Shown: positions 48,401 to 61,244, counted from the first letter of the stretch. The stretch: 64,000 nucleotides of DNA from Blastomyces gilchristii SLH14081 (GCF_000003855.2 NW_003101673.1:1246228-1310227); one strand, 5' to 3'. Numbers and translations are program-made. The notes: generated by a model from the sequence alone, not told the origin.

Positions 48401-49451
48401 TATTTGAAGAGAATTTCTATAATCAATATAAAAGACTCTATTCTGATTTATTCAGATGACTCAAAAAATAAGAATTTAAATAGATTAGATGCAGGCATTG
48501 CTTATACTGAAGATAATATTAATTTTATCTCAGATTTCTGAAATTTAGACTGTGAATCTGAAGTCTTTGATACTGAACTATTTATAATAGTGAAAGCTTT
48601 CAAACTCATTGAAATAAAATCTTATAAAAGAGAAAATAGTTTAAAAGAGATATGAATATTCTCTGATAGTTAAGCTGCTTTAAAAAGACTTAGAAATAGT
48701 CAGATTTATATTAATTAAATGAATCTTGAACTGATCTTAAACTCTGTTTTAAAAATTCAAAAGAGAAGAATATCAAAGCTGATAATTCATCTGCACTGAG
48801 TTTCTGCTTATATGAATATTCATAACAATGAATTGACTGATTCAGCTGTAAAAAAGAGTTCAGAATTAAGCAGATCTATTCAAAAAATTATGTTCTGATC
48901 TTTTATAAAGAGAAAAATAAAAGAATCTTGTTTAGATAAGTGAAATGAAAGCTGACAGAAATAAAAGAAGAGTATACATTATTCAAGATTTAAAATAAAA
49001 CTCAAGTGAAAATCTTATTCAATTAAATGTAAAAAGAAAATATTCTTATCTATAATACAGCTGAAACTAGAACATGACTATTTCAAATCTTATATAAAAA
49101 TTTGATGATAGATTTAATTCAATAGAATGCTCATTCTGCAATACAAATGAGAATTCTGAGTATATTATAATACACTGTGCATTATACAATAGTCTCAGAG
49201 TCAGATTGAAAGAGAAGTATGATTTAAATCAATTAAATATGAAATTCTTATTCTCAACTGAGACAGAAATTAAATACTTAATAGACTTTCTATCAGAAAC
49301 TCAAGCAGCTACAAGAAAATGACTAAATTCAGAAATATCTGAATATGAAGAGAAGGAAATCAATCAGATATAGTCTGTTAAAACAGCTATATACTATCTT
49401 TTAATAATTTGTTTTATTACAGTCTCTCTTTACTTTACCTTTTCCTTTTAA
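45412..49451 (+). pseudogene. LINE ORF2: endonuclease, reverse transcriptase, RNase H, plus copy
   Basis: ORF2 nicks target DNA and primes reverse transcription there. ATG at 45412; the AP-endonuclease-like domain shows FILLQELNFD, EDFNAYY (DFNA at 45880-45891) and KSIIDLIFI. RT spans about 46800-47650, with the catalytic box as YIND at 47522-47533 (family form YxDD). RNase H spans about 48440-48900 with YSDDSKN, ESEVFDTELF, IFSDS and NNELTDSA, matching the four acidic positions. Ends FTFSF and TAA at 49449-49451. The total length is not a multiple of three, so indels as well as stops are present. Confidence 0.85.
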
Positions 49452-49484
49452 TTCTTTTCTATCTATCTATTTAATGTGTCTATC

Positions 49485-50027
49485 TGTCACGCCCCTGGCC
49501 GCGCCAAGGCCCTGCTACGGTTCCGCACGGCGCATTGCTTCCATGCGAATGATTTCATTCATCCCGCAGGTCATTCAAACCGGTTTCCAACCACTCTATG
49601 ACATCATTCGGATATATTATAGAAAGATCTGATTGATGAATATGAGAACCTCACTTCTATACAAGGTCAGCAGATTACTCTTTCATAATAGCAAGACACT
49701 GCTGAGATATCACTCTGGCTATTCTCACTCATGAAATGAGAGAAGAGTATTCACTCATTATCTATATAGAATAGCTAGATGCTGGCTTCTTATTAAAGAA
49801 GTCAGTAATTCATTTTTCTCTGACTGAAATATATACAAGAGTTACTGCATTTCTCATATAATCTTCTTAGTATACTAAGTACTATATCTGTGATATTCTT
49901 GTAATAACTCTGTAGTCTATAAGCTTGCTATTTAAGCAAGATAGTTAAGCTTACTTATATGACATCTTAACAACTATCTCTATATTATACTGCTGACTAG
50001 TGATCACTTCAGTTTTACTATATTATA
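49485..50027 (+). repeat. Gypsy-A (A3) 5' LTR
   Basis: 543 bp, TGTCACGCCCCTGGCC at the start. It carries ACCGGTTTCCA (about 49579-49589), which the 532 bp LTRs at 1663 and 8940 lack but the LTR at 13109-13651 has in mutated form. The first 135 bases are unmutated, and the rest is increasingly mutated towards the inner end. Confidence 0.9.
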
Positions 50028-50099
50028 ATTTAAATTACTCAATCTGATTATAAGTTTGAATTAGTCAAGCTTTACTAACAGACTGATATGACTTCACAC

Positions 50100-52542
50100 A
50101 CTTATACTGAGACTGATTCAATCTTACTCTCTGAGAAAAACTTCACATTATTCTCTAGAGCATGTACATCTCTACTCTGGCAGAAATCTGAGATTTCTAA
50201 ACCTGCTGTATATTTTAATATGAACTCTTTAATCACTCTGCTATCATCATAGTCTCTACACATCTACATCTATTATGAAGATAGAGAGATTAAGATCAGA
50301 GATTCTTTAAATTATAAGAGAAATATATTATCTGAATTTCACAGCTTTATCTATACTCTTGAACAGAAATTCCATCTTAATCTGAGTCAGTTTAATACTG
50401 ATGAGATATAAGTAATATACACTGTCAACCTTCTTGAAGACATCTCTGCAACTACTTGAGTCATTAAGAAGAGAAAGCTTAAGTATACTAATACTATTAT
50501 AACTTAAGAAGAATTTAAAGACTTTCTACTGAATTAAATTGAAGATTATTATAACTACAGCTTTACAGCAGCACAGTAATTCAACTTATTATATTAATAA
50601 GATAATAAGAATTCTTTCAATTTCAATACAAGACTTGAAGAATATTGAGAGAAATTGACTGATAATTTGAATTAATTAAAGATATAACTTTATCTCACAA
50701 AGCTGACTTATAAGATGCAGATAATAATATCACAGTATCAGAGTTTATTAATTAATTATACTGAGCTTATTATCTTGGCTTTCTGAATCTATTTGAATAA
50801 TCAATACTTTAAGAAAAAGATTAATAAGACTTCTTCTAAGTAATTAATAACAGGATTTAAACAGTGCTATGACAGCTCTAGTGTGAAGAAAGTAAAGAAG
50901 AATTTCAAGTATTCTGATTCTTCACTCTCTGTAAAGAAATATTAAAAAAGATTTGATAAAGATCTCTGTTTTAACTGTGAAGCTGATAATCACTATACTA
51001 GTGATTGTAAGAAGTCAAAGAAGAGAAGAAATTAAGAAGATATTTTCTCAAAGTGAACTCTTCTTCTGATAAATGTATCTATGAAAGATAAAGAAGAGAA
51101 AGAAATAAAGAATTGATAATTCTCATATCTCTGAGTTTATATTATAATTACAATACATATTCTGAATAAGAAGATATTAGTGAGATGTCTACTTAACTTC
51201 AGAATAAATATTAACTTCATATTCTATTTCTTTTCTTTGATGAAGAATTGAAAGAAGATTGATCTGTTAGATCATATGAAGTTTACTGATAAAACAAAGT
51301 ATCACTGTTTTAACATAATTCAAGTGAAGTATATAATCATAGACTTAGAAGAAATCTTCAAGAAAAGCAGTCTACTTCTTCATATTATTAACATTATAGA
51401 TGAGAATATCATTCTAGATCTTCTGTAATTGAGAGAAAATAATTCTCTCATTGACTAAGTTATTCAGATGTGATGATACTATCTCACTAATGAAGAGACA
51501 GTGATAGAGAAATCTGAAGAGTTTCATCAGAAGAATCTTGAGAAAAAGATAGAATCAATATACTATGTAGTAGGTGACTGAGACTTGAAGATAGATAAAG
51601 AAGTTATCACTTCTACTGCAAGACTAGCAGCAGTATCTGTTATTGAAGATAGATGTATATAATATCTCTTTACAGATTATAAGAATGTCTTTTCAGAAAA
51701 AGAAGCCATGAAGTTTCCTGATATCAAGATATGATATAAGATTCATCTTGAAGATGATATAACAGTGCTATACAGACTTCTTTATAACTTATCTGTAAAG
51801 GAATTGAATATTCTGTATAAATATGTTGAGAAAGCATCATTAAAGAACTGAATATACTTATCAAAGAGTCTGACAGAGATGTCTATACACTTTATACTCA
51901 AGAAGAATAATAGACTATGTCTATACATAGACTACAGAGGTCTTAATAAGATGATGATTAAGAATTACTATTCATTATCATTAAGTAATGAGATGATTAA
52001 TTTATTATCTGAAGTAAAGATGTTCTTAAAGATTAATATACAGAATGTCTATCATAGAATCAGAGTTAATGAAGATGATATTTGAAAAACAGCTTTTCAT
52101 ATCAAGTACAGTAATTTTGAATATCTTGTTTTATCTTTTAATCTTTGTAACACTTCAGTCATCTTTCAGACCTATATAAATAAGATACTGTGAGGTCTTG
52201 TTGATATCTCCTGCATAGTATACTTGAATGACATTATAATCTTCTCAAAAATGAAGAAAGAATATGATACTCATGTTTGAGAAGTATTAAGTTGCTTGAG
52301 ACAGTATTAACTCTATGCAAACACTGAAAAATGCTCATTCTACATGCAGGAGATTGATTTCTTAGGTTATATTGTTGAGATGAACAGTATTTCAATGAAT
52401 AGAAGTCAGATCTCTATTATTGAGAACTGACTAATACTGCAGACATATCATGAGATGCAGATATTTCTAGAATTTGTAAATTTCTACAGACAATTCATCT
52501 ATGCATATTCACAGATTACTACTTCTCTTACTGATATGTTAA
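50100..52542 (+). pseudogene. Gypsy-A (A3) gag and pol N-terminal half
   Basis: Gag region about 50100-51110 with a zinc knuckle that keeps all ligands, CFNCEADNHYTSDC (50967-51008). Protease-like and linker region to 51700. The RT part includes a 68-codon open piece, 51879-52085 (RLCLYIDYRGLNKM, IKNYYSLSLSNEM, NVYHRIRVNEDDI), and YLND at 52221-52232 followed by IIIFS. Better preserved than the complete Gypsy-A copy in this part. Cut at 52542 by LINE insertion. Confidence 0.8.
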
Positions 52543-52859
52543 AGAGAAGTGTGAAATTATTATTATTATTATTATTATTATTACTCTTCAATTATAGTTG
52601 TATGCAGTCAGAGACTATAATATCTACCTGAGAACTAAAAGTTCTCAGAGTTTTTCCTATATCTATAAAGTTAACTATTATACATTCATCAATTTCAGAT
52701 ATGCAAAATCAGAAAATTCCAGCTCAGAATACAAAAACTGTTTACAAATTACAGTATTTTAACATCTTCTGATACCTTGAAATCATTTGACATGACAAAA
52801 GAAAGAGAACACAGTCTTAAAGATAGACACATTAAATAAATAGTTTCAAAAGATAGAAA

Positions 52860-55800
52860 GACAAAAAGTAAAGTAAAATAATGAGAGACTGTAATGAAAT
52901 AAATTATTGAAAGATAGTATATAGCTGTTTTAACAGACTATATCTGATCAATTTCCTCCTCTTCATATTCAGATATTTCTGAATTCAGTCATTTTCTTGT
53001 AGCTGCTTGAGTTTTCTGATAGAAAGTCTATTAAGTATTTAATTCCTGTCTCAGTTGAGAATAAGAATCTCATATTTAATTGATCTAGATCATACTTCTC
53101 TTTCAATCTGACTCTGAGACTATTGTATAATGCACAGTGAATTATAATATACTCAGAATTCTCATTTATATTGCAGAATGAGCATTCTATTGAATCAAAT
53201 CTATCATCAAGTCTGTGTATATAAGATTTGAAATAGTCATATTCTAATTTCAGCTGTATTATAGATGAGAATATTTTCTTTTTATATTTAATTAAACAAG
53301 ATTTTCACTTGAGTTTTGTTTTAAATCTTGAATAATGTATACTCTTCTTTTGTTTCTATCAGCTTTCATTTCACTTATCTAAACAAGATTCTTTTATTTT
53401 TCTCTTTATAAAAGATCAGAATATAATTTTTTGAACAGATCTGCTTAATTCTGAATCTTTTTTTACAGCTGAATCAGTCAATTCATTATCATGAATATTC
53501 ATATAAGCAGGAACTCAGTGTAGATGAATTATCAGCTTTAATATTCTTCTCTTTTGAATTTTTAAAATGAAGTTTAAGATCAGTTCAAGATTCATTTAAT
53601 CATTATAAATCTAACTATTTCTAAGTCTTTTTAAAGCAGCTTAACTATCAGAGAATATTTATATCTCTTTCAAACTATTTTCTCTTTTATGAGATTTTAT
53701 TTTAATAAGTTTGAAAGCTTTCACTATTATAAATAGTTCAGCATCAAAGACTTCAGATTCACAGTCTAAATTTCAGAAATCTGAGATAAAATTAATATTA
53801 TCTTCAGTATAAGCAATGTCTGCATCTAATCTATTTAAATTCTCATTTTTTGAGTCATCTGAATAAATCAGAATAGAGTCTTTTATATTGATTATAGAAA
53901 TTCTCTTCAAATACTGTTTATATTCTTTCTCTTTAGATAGTTCACTTATTTATAAGTTTATAAGAGATTCAAGCTTTTCTCTTCAGAGAGATAACTTCTC
54001 ATGATCAACTTTTTCAATATTTAAAGAAGAAAATTGATTTTTAATCAGTGAGTATAGTCTGTACAGTTGAGAAGACATTTTCTTTAAAGAATTATTTTCA
54101 TTTTAATTAAGAAATCTATTTCAATTCAGTTCATTTTCAGAGTTAACTGATGAAAATGAGAAAGAGACTCTTTCTCTGATTATATAATTTGAGCTTATCT
54201 TTATAACTCTCAGAGCATAGTTCATACAGGTCTTTTCAAATCTAATAGTAGAAGAGAGAATTGAAGCTGCAATTTTCATTGCTTTAATAGAAGATAATTT
54301 GAATACTCTCAGAATTCTTCTTAAAGCTCTGTTTTACAGACTTTGAAAGAGTTCAGTGAAATTTTCTTGATTATTTCATTAAACTTGAACTTCATAATCA
54401 GCTACTGAGCTAATACAGACTATATATAACTATCTCATAGTCTGGAAGAATAGATCTCTCTTTGTATTTAATAGTCTGATAATGTTATTTAATAGTCTTT
54501 CTATCTTGACAGTTCTTTGTTGAATATAATATTTAAAATTCAACTTAGAGTTTAATCATACTTCTAATCATTTGACATTTAAACTGAGTTTAATCTCTCT
54601 AATTAAAAGAGTTAGAGATAGTTCTTTCTCATTGAATCTAGAAAAGAAATGAATTAACTCAGTTTTATTTATATTAAATTAAATTTGATTGATATCTGCT
54701 CTAATAAGGATTTTCTTTACAGCTTTTTCAATCACTTTCAAATTCTCTTTGATAGTTTTTGAGCTGTAGACTAGATCAATATCATTCATATAACTCAGAG
54801 ATCACACTATTCTCATATTTCTATTTTTGAATAGATATACAGTGTATATTGTAAATAAAATGAGTGAGATTAAAGATCTTTATAGTACTTCTATTTTTAT
54901 CTCAGTCTTATCTTATTTCATTTCATCAAAGAAAAGTTGTATGATTCTTTTAGATATAAAACAGTTAACTCACTTTATTAGAGAAAGTAACAGTTTTAAC
55001 ATCTTCAAAGTCAGAATTAACTTTGACTTTGAAATATGATTAAATACTTCTTTTATATCAATAAAAACTGCAGTTGAGACCAGATCTTTATACTTTATTA
55101 TTTAAATATTATGAACAACTGAGAGAACAGTGTCAATTACAGAACATTATTTTCTATCTCTTATTTATTCACTGAATAAAAGAGAATTACTAATAAAGCT
55201 TATAAAAGAAAGTTAAGTAGCTATTATCTTTTCTAAAATCTTTTCTAGACAGTTCAATAGAGATATTACTCTATATAACTTAGAAATGAAAGTTTTTCTA
55301 TTAGATTTTATAAGAATCACTTCAGTGACTTCTCTTCAGCATTCAGAATAATATTCATTTTTTAAGAGATTGAAAAAGAGCTCAAAATATTCATTTTTTA
55401 AGTAAAAGTATGTATTTTGAATAATTAAGTGATTAATTAAATCAGGCTCTGCAGCAGTTTTAACTGAACTTGAGAAGATAGCTGACTCTAATTCATCTTG
55501 TGTAAGATCAGGTCATTCCCAGTCATTTTCATCAATAAAGTTGAGAAGTGATATATTCTCTTTCTCTGAATCTGAATCTGATGAGTTTTGAAATAGAGTT
55601 CTTATAAAGACTTAACATTTTTTCTCAAAAGAGTTTGCTGTATATAATTTATTCTGAAACTCATTTTCTAAGACTGAAAGTTTTACTACACTTCTTGTTT
55701 TAGTATAGTTAAAAGCTTTAAAAACTTTCTTTTCTTATACTTCTTTAAGAAATTTATTTCAGCAGTCTGTTTTAGCTCTTTTAATATCTGAAAAATATTC

Positions 55801-56895
55801 ATTTCTGACAGCTTTGAACTCTTTATCAGAAATTACATTATTCTTTCAATCTCTTCTAGCAGTAGCTAATTGTTTTCTTTTAAATATGATATTCTCATTT
55901 CATCAAGATTTTGAATACTTAGAAGACTTTCTCTTTGAAATATTATCTTTAATACTTATTAGAATAATAGATATAATGAGCTTCACTCTATTCTTAAGCA
56001 TTTCATTTGAGATATCTTGATCAGGATTTTAATATAGCTCACTCTGTCTTTTAGATTTTAACAGTTTTATACTTTCTTCAACTGCCTTTCAATCAGCTTT
56101 TTCAAAGTTAAACTGATTAGAGAGAAGAGAATTTTCACTCATTTATTCTTCACTCAGTTTAATATCAAATTAAATAATCTCATGATCTGATCTTAATATC
56201 TTATTTGAATTAATAAATCAGTTTACAAGTCTTCTTTTCATTAGATTTTGTGATATGCAGATTAGATCTATAATAGATTTCTGTTTCATATCTTTTCTAA
56301 AGAATGTTTGTTGATCAGACTTATTAACTAAATCTATTGAATACTTAAAGATTCATTTAATCAGATGATCAGCTCTTACTGCTCTTTTATATTCTGAATT
56401 TCATCAGAGATGATGTGCATTGAAATCTTCTATAATTACAGAGTTTCTTAATGAAGTTATGTTTAGAAATTCTCTATTAATTATTCAGATATTGTTATTT
56501 TTCTTCAATGAGTTTTCATTATAGATATTTATAAGCTGTATAGTATCACACTCATTCTCTTTATCTATAATATCACTCATCAGAATATCAGGGTCAGACA
56601 TGATATTAAATCTTAGATTAAATTGATATCTTAATCTCTTTCTTTCATAGATCACTACTCTTGACTTTATCTTAGACTTTTGAGATAGAAAGCAGTAGTA
56701 GCTTGAATGAGAAATGATATATTTTTACTCAGCATCAAAATTCAGCTTCTGAAGCAGTATAAAATCAACTTTTTATTTAAATGTAATTTGAAGACAAGAA
56801 TAAATACAATTTGAGTTTCTATTCACATTATTTTGAATAAATGTGATTTTTGAAGAGTTTTTAAACTTTTTTTGTTATTTTTATTGTATATTCAT
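52860..56895 (-). pseudogene. LINE ORF2 (minus copy), broken
   Basis: ATG at 56893-56895 on the minus strand, at the same position as 45412 in the plus copy. Endonuclease about 56850-56300, RT about 55500-54700 (YMND at about 54778-54789), RNase H about 53900-53450. The frame is interrupted by stops and shifts. The short plus-strand open frames in this stretch (for example 54827-55039 and 55814-56020) are shadows of this gene. Confidence 0.82.
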
Positions 56896-56957
56896 ACTAA
56901 AAGAGAGTAGAGTAGAATCTAATCACTATTATCAGATAGTAGATTATAACTATTCTG

Positions 56958-58520
56958 AAAAGTAGAAATCTCAACTGCTTGCATTATATCTAGTTTATCA
57001 TCAGAGTCATTTCTCAATTCTCTAATCTTAACAGAAGTTTGAGAATTCAAATTCTGTTTACATTTAGCTGAAGAATTAAAGTTTGAAGATTTAGATAGTT
57101 AAGACTTTCTTCTTTTTAAGTTTATAGTTATAAGTTTACTGACTTGACTATTCTTTTCAGTTCTAGATTTACTTTAAGCTTCATCTTTTCTTCAGTTCTT
57201 TTGAGTTCTTACAGTAAATATACATTCTTTTAAACTAGATGCATGTTTTTCTTTACAATTAGAGTATTTAAGCAGAGTGTGTTGACATATTTCATCTCTT
57301 TTTAAGCATATTTCATATTTATACTTACTAGTTTTATAATCTCTGACACAGAATGCATATTTTGAGTCTCTAAAATAAGAGATTATAAAGTATCTATATC
57401 TTTGATAGTTTGAACACTGCATTTGAGCTTTGAGATTCATTCTTGAGTCCTTGTATTCATGAACTCTTATTTTCAAATCTGCTACTCTTACTTCAGAGAT
57501 TTTTGACTATTTAAGTGTCTTTATATATATTAGAATAGAGGCATTTCTTCTTCTTTGTCTGAACTCAATTGAATTTAGTTATACAGACTCTTTTATCAGT
57601 TGAATAGAGTTATATTCTTCTAATTCATTTTTAAGAAGTAGTATTTCTTCTTCACAGTCAAAAATTTCAACTGAAATATTATAAAGAATGAATTTACTTC
57701 ACTTTTTATCTCTCTTAGATAGAATTATTATATTTAACAAAGATTCTACTACTGATTTTTAGAGATTCTCATTCTGAATAAGGAATTTCACACTGAATTC
57801 AGACATTGTAGTCAGAATAATGAAGTTTTTAAAGAAGAATGACTCAATTGAAGCTATAACTGATTTTTGAACTTTAATATCAGTCATTAACTGAGAAAAG
57901 AACTGCTGATTAATTTCATTTCTAATTCTGAAAATAAGATTTAAGTTTAACTTGTTTCTTTGTAAGATGTTCTGATTTGAGACTGTAAGAATAAGTCTTC
58001 TATTTATGAAGATTTGAAAGTTTTTCTCTTTTTACATTTTTTTCTTCACTTTTCTATGAATAAAAATATGAGCAGTATTCTTCTCAGTTTTCTCAGGATT
58101 TTGAGCAGATTTTTAGATAGCAGATTTAGAGACAGCAGATTCAGCTGCTTAAGTATATGTTTTCTTCTAATTCAAAGAAGAAGAAGAAGTAAAAAAAAAA
58201 GAAGAAGAGCAAGATGAAAAGTCAGTAATTATACTAGAAATTTTCAATGTTTTTTAAACTGTGTTTGAAATTCTAAGTTTAAACTTGATCATCTTCTGTA
58301 GTTGTCTAGTCTGAGTATGAAGAATTAATAGAACTTCTTCATTCATCTCACTCAGACACTGCTTTTCAAGAATCTTGCTTGCTTTTTCAAGTTTCTGTAT
58401 TTCAAGAACTTATTATTTCTCTATTTCTTCTTTCTTTCTTCTCTTCAGAATTTCAATCTCAGAAATAGCATTTGAGAAAGCATCTTTTTTCACATTAACT
58501 GAGTGTATTTTTAAACTCAT
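56958..58520 (-). pseudogene. LINE ORF1 (minus copy), start codon intact
   Basis: ATG at 58518-58520. The first part is a coiled coil (EIEILKRRK-like). The 94-codon piece 57192-57476 is the zinc-knuckle region, in the same frame as the ATG (348 codons apart). Several of its Cys are changed to Tyr (CSNYQRYRYF), as expected from G-to-A mutation; the last CKEKHASSLKEC is intact. It then runs with stops to about 56958. Confidence 0.78.
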
Positions 58521-58533
58521 TGTTCTCACTCAA

Positions 58534-58659
58534 TAAAAAGTTGATCAGACTGTTTCAATTGAGATATTTATTACACTCTTTTGAAAAGTTGATCAGACTG
58601 TTTCAATTAAGAGATTTCTAAGTCTGTTTTCAATTGAAAAGTTGATCAGACTGTTTCAA
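58534..58659 (-). repeat. Three copies of a 23 bp motif before LINE ORF1
   Basis: AAAAGTTGATCAGACTGTTT occurs at about 58535, 58584 and 58637, spaced about 50 bp apart and ending about 15 bases from the ORF1 ATG (58520). Other LINE copies have two (35352 and 35404; 63502 and 63556). The motif includes the palindrome TGATCA. It could be a protein-binding or RNA signal in the leader. Confidence 0.7.
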
Positions 58660-59527
58660 AAGAAGAATAAAGAACTTTTGTATATAAAATACCTGATTTT
58701 TTTCACACTAGTTCAGTAACTAGATTAGATTTTTACAGAGAATCTAATAAACTAAAATTGATTTTTAAGATAAATTAATAAAATCTTTATAATCTCTTTC
58801 TTGAAATATAGTGAGAAAAAGTATGATATCAATTGATAATAAATTAGATAATATAACAGTTTTTAAGAGAAAAACTGACAAAAAAATAAATCAATTTTTT
58901 ACAGAGAAATTGATTAAAACTATTTAATTTTATTTTAAATCATTCAATTCTTCTCACACAACAAGTGTGCAACTCAAATCAATTAATAAAGAGTGTAAAA
59001 AGAAATTAAGTATTAATGAAAGCTCTTCAGCTACTGAAAAAGTAATTCTTATTTAAAAGAATATGAAATTATGACAGAAAACAGCTCTGTTTTTAATTCT
59101 TTGTAAGAATATTGTATAAAACTCAGAGAAAAACACCTTACTTTTTCAAGAGAAGTAAAAAACTATTTCTAAGATCTTTTTTTTGCATTAACTACTGTAG
59201 AAGAATGAGATAGAAACTGCTAAGATATATACTACTATATATTCTCTATCAAGACTTTTTCTCTTCAAAGTCTTGATATTATAGAGAATATAAGTCTGTT
59301 TCTATATAATAATATAAATATTGTCAGTGAGATGTAGAGGAACTGATTATTTATATCTCAAAATAAAAGACTTTATCAATAATTATATCAATATAGAGTT
59401 AATTCTTAAATTCAATAGAAATCTAGTATTGCTATTCTCAATCTCTTACAGAATCTATTGAATATTGAGATATTAAAACTAGATTTAATATATCTCACAA
59501 TGCAGAGATCAAAGACTCAGTCAGATC

Positions 59528-60171
59528 TTGAGATATACTGATTTTATAGTTATTATATCTGCTGATTATGTATTGAATACAGTTGTTAAGGTATCTTTTT
59601 GTACTTTTCTACCAGGGATGAGCCAGATCAGAAGAGGTGATACAAGAGTGAGACTTAGTGTAAAGACAGAGAGAGTTTTTCATAAAGAATACACTTCAAA
59701 TATGTCTGTTAATTATGTGCTTGATACTATTACTGAGATATCTTTTTATATTTTTCTGCTGAATGTGAGCCAGATTGAGAAGGATGATATATAAGTGAGA
59801 CTTGATGTTAATGTTTTGAAACATCAAAGATAGACAGGGTTTTTGTGAAAGTTACTTCTCAGATATCTTCATAATTACAGATCAGAGATCTTTCAAAATC
59901 AAGAAGATTGATGCATATGGCTAGGTCTCTTCACCTTTTAATTTATATGGCAATTTGGCCCGGGGTTATGGTGTGATAGAGGTGAATGGGGGATAATCCC
60001 ACACAGAAGTTTTGAACAATGTCTGGTTCACATTTAGCTAGATAACTTCACCACCACACAGGGTATGCAGTCGGCGATGGGGTCAAAATGCTCATATGAT
60101 CGAGGGCTTTTCAATGAATCTATTGGCGGGTTCTTATTCGAAAAATTGAGCGAGTTCGTGGTGAAGCACTG
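59528..60171 (-). other. LINE leader with tandem duplication and GC-rich 5' end (minus copy)
   Basis: Contains the leader duplication (units near 59540-59665 and 59690-59810), seen also as an internal amino-acid repeat in an 88-codon plus-strand frame (SADYVLNT and SVNYVLDT). I treat that frame as a by-product of the repeat. From 59930 to 60171 the DNA is GC-rich and mostly unmutated. The sequence leaves LINE homology at about 60171; eight more bases precede the target-site duplication. Confidence 0.7.
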
Positions 60172-60867
60172 TTAATATGTCTTACTTCTCTTAACTATGT
60201 ATACTCTGTGCAATCTTTTGCATCATGATTTTAATATCTGCAGTTGAAGCAAGCTTGATGCTTGTAACATCAAGGTTTTCACTCAGAGAATTTCTTTTTC
60301 AGAGAATTCAGTGCTTTAGCAATAGTATTCAAATCTAAATCTATTATATCTGAGTGTGTAACTTGTGTTATAGAAGTCTGATTACTCATTCTTCACTAAG
60401 ATATACTCAATTGCAGTATTTTCTATTACAATTGACTTACTTATTTCTGTATAATGAGAATATTATATACTTCTTTCATCATATCTGATTATAAGATTAA
60501 GTATTTTCATTTCACTCTTAACTCAGATATAAGATTATGAATGAAGATCTGTAAACAGAAAGATATTAAAAGCTCTTCATTTAATATGAGATAGTATAAG
60601 CTGAAGTGTATAAAATATAATATAAGATTACTTACTTATCTACACTCAGTGAAGTATTTATAACACTTATCTTATACATTCACTTTCTCAAAGTTATGCA
60701 AGATTTATTTGAAAAACTCATTTCATATTCATGAAAATAAATATTACTCTAAGTCTGTGAGATTCATCTTTTTATCAGTTATTTATAATGACTTCACTTT
60801 TTCATATAGAAATGCAGCAGATCTTAAGACTTGTTGAAATTTCATTAACTATCTGTCTGTGAGTTCA

Positions 60868-61244
60868 GCCCTGGTGGCTGAATGATTAATGCGGCCACTC
60901 AGTAGCATCTTGGCATGAGAAACCAAGACACATGAGTTTGAAACCCGCAGGAGATACATTAAATCCAGAACTCAAGCACCTCAGGTTTCTAATAAATACA
61001 GAGATGTATAAATTACTTCAATGAATTACTCTATGTTTCTGAGCTGAGAAGTTATTATCACATGTATTTAATTATCACTTCTTTGTATTTTTCTATGTTC
61101 TTGTTATCTTGATGTGATCTCAACACCTGTATTTTCTTCTGTATAATTAACACTTGACCTGTATTTAACATCATGCAAGGACTCATTATAAGCTTCGCTT
61201 GTATATGAGTATAATGAAAGAATAATAATAATAATAATAATAAT
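60868..61244 (+). mobile_element. SINE-3, tRNA-derived SINE
   Basis: About 377 bp, plus strand, flanked by GTCTGTGAGTTCA (60855-60867) and GTCTGTAAGTTCA (61245-61257), a 13 bp duplication with one G-to-A change. The head reads GCCCTGGTGGCTGAATG with the B-box part GAGTTTGAAACCC. The tail is (TAA)n at 61220-61244. More mutated than SINE-2. Inserted in the gag region of B1. Confidence 0.88.

Larger units (their letters stand above)
43975..49484 (+). mobile_element. LINE (plus copy), ORF1, ORF2 and start of 3' region
   Basis: Continues 35057-35639 after B3. It holds most of ORF1 and all of ORF2 and stops at CTATC (49480-49484), where a Gypsy-A LTR begins. CTATC is the reverse complement of GATAG at 13104-13108, the bases before the other LTR of the same Gypsy-A copy (A3). 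The architecture (zinc-knuckle ORF1; ORF2 with endonuclease, RT, RNase H; TAA tail) fits the Tad1-like LINEs of filamentous fungi. Confidence 0.88.
49485..52556 (+). mobile_element. Gypsy-A copy A3: 5' LTR, gag, protease, RT (orphan half)
   Basis: 5' LTR of 543 bp (49485-50027) with an unmutated outer end, then sequence collinear with Gypsy-A 2195 to about 4725. It ends abruptly in AGAGAAGTGTGAAA (52543-52556), where the tail of a minus-strand LINE starts. It lacks the second half, which lies inverted at 13109-25526. The LTRs of both halves have the same length and the same 11 bp insertion. Confidence 0.87.
52557..60171 (-). mobile_element. LINE (minus copy), complete 5' to 3'
   Basis: Longest uninterrupted LINE in the window, about 7.6 kb. 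(TTA)n tail at 52557-52583, 3' untranslated region, ORF2, ORF1, leader with repeats, and the GC-rich 5' end at 60171. The tail side carries the 14 bp duplication of the LINE-2 insertion in A3. The 5' side is followed by TCTTACTTCTC (60180-60190), the duplication of the LINE-1 insertion in Gypsy-B copy 1. One continuous LINE thus bears the flanks of two different insertions, as expected of a recombinant. Confidence 0.88.

Noticed and set aside
59528..59794. 88-codon plus-strand gene with an internal repeat
   Set aside because: It lies antisense in the LINE leader, and its amino-acid repeat comes from the tandem leader duplication.
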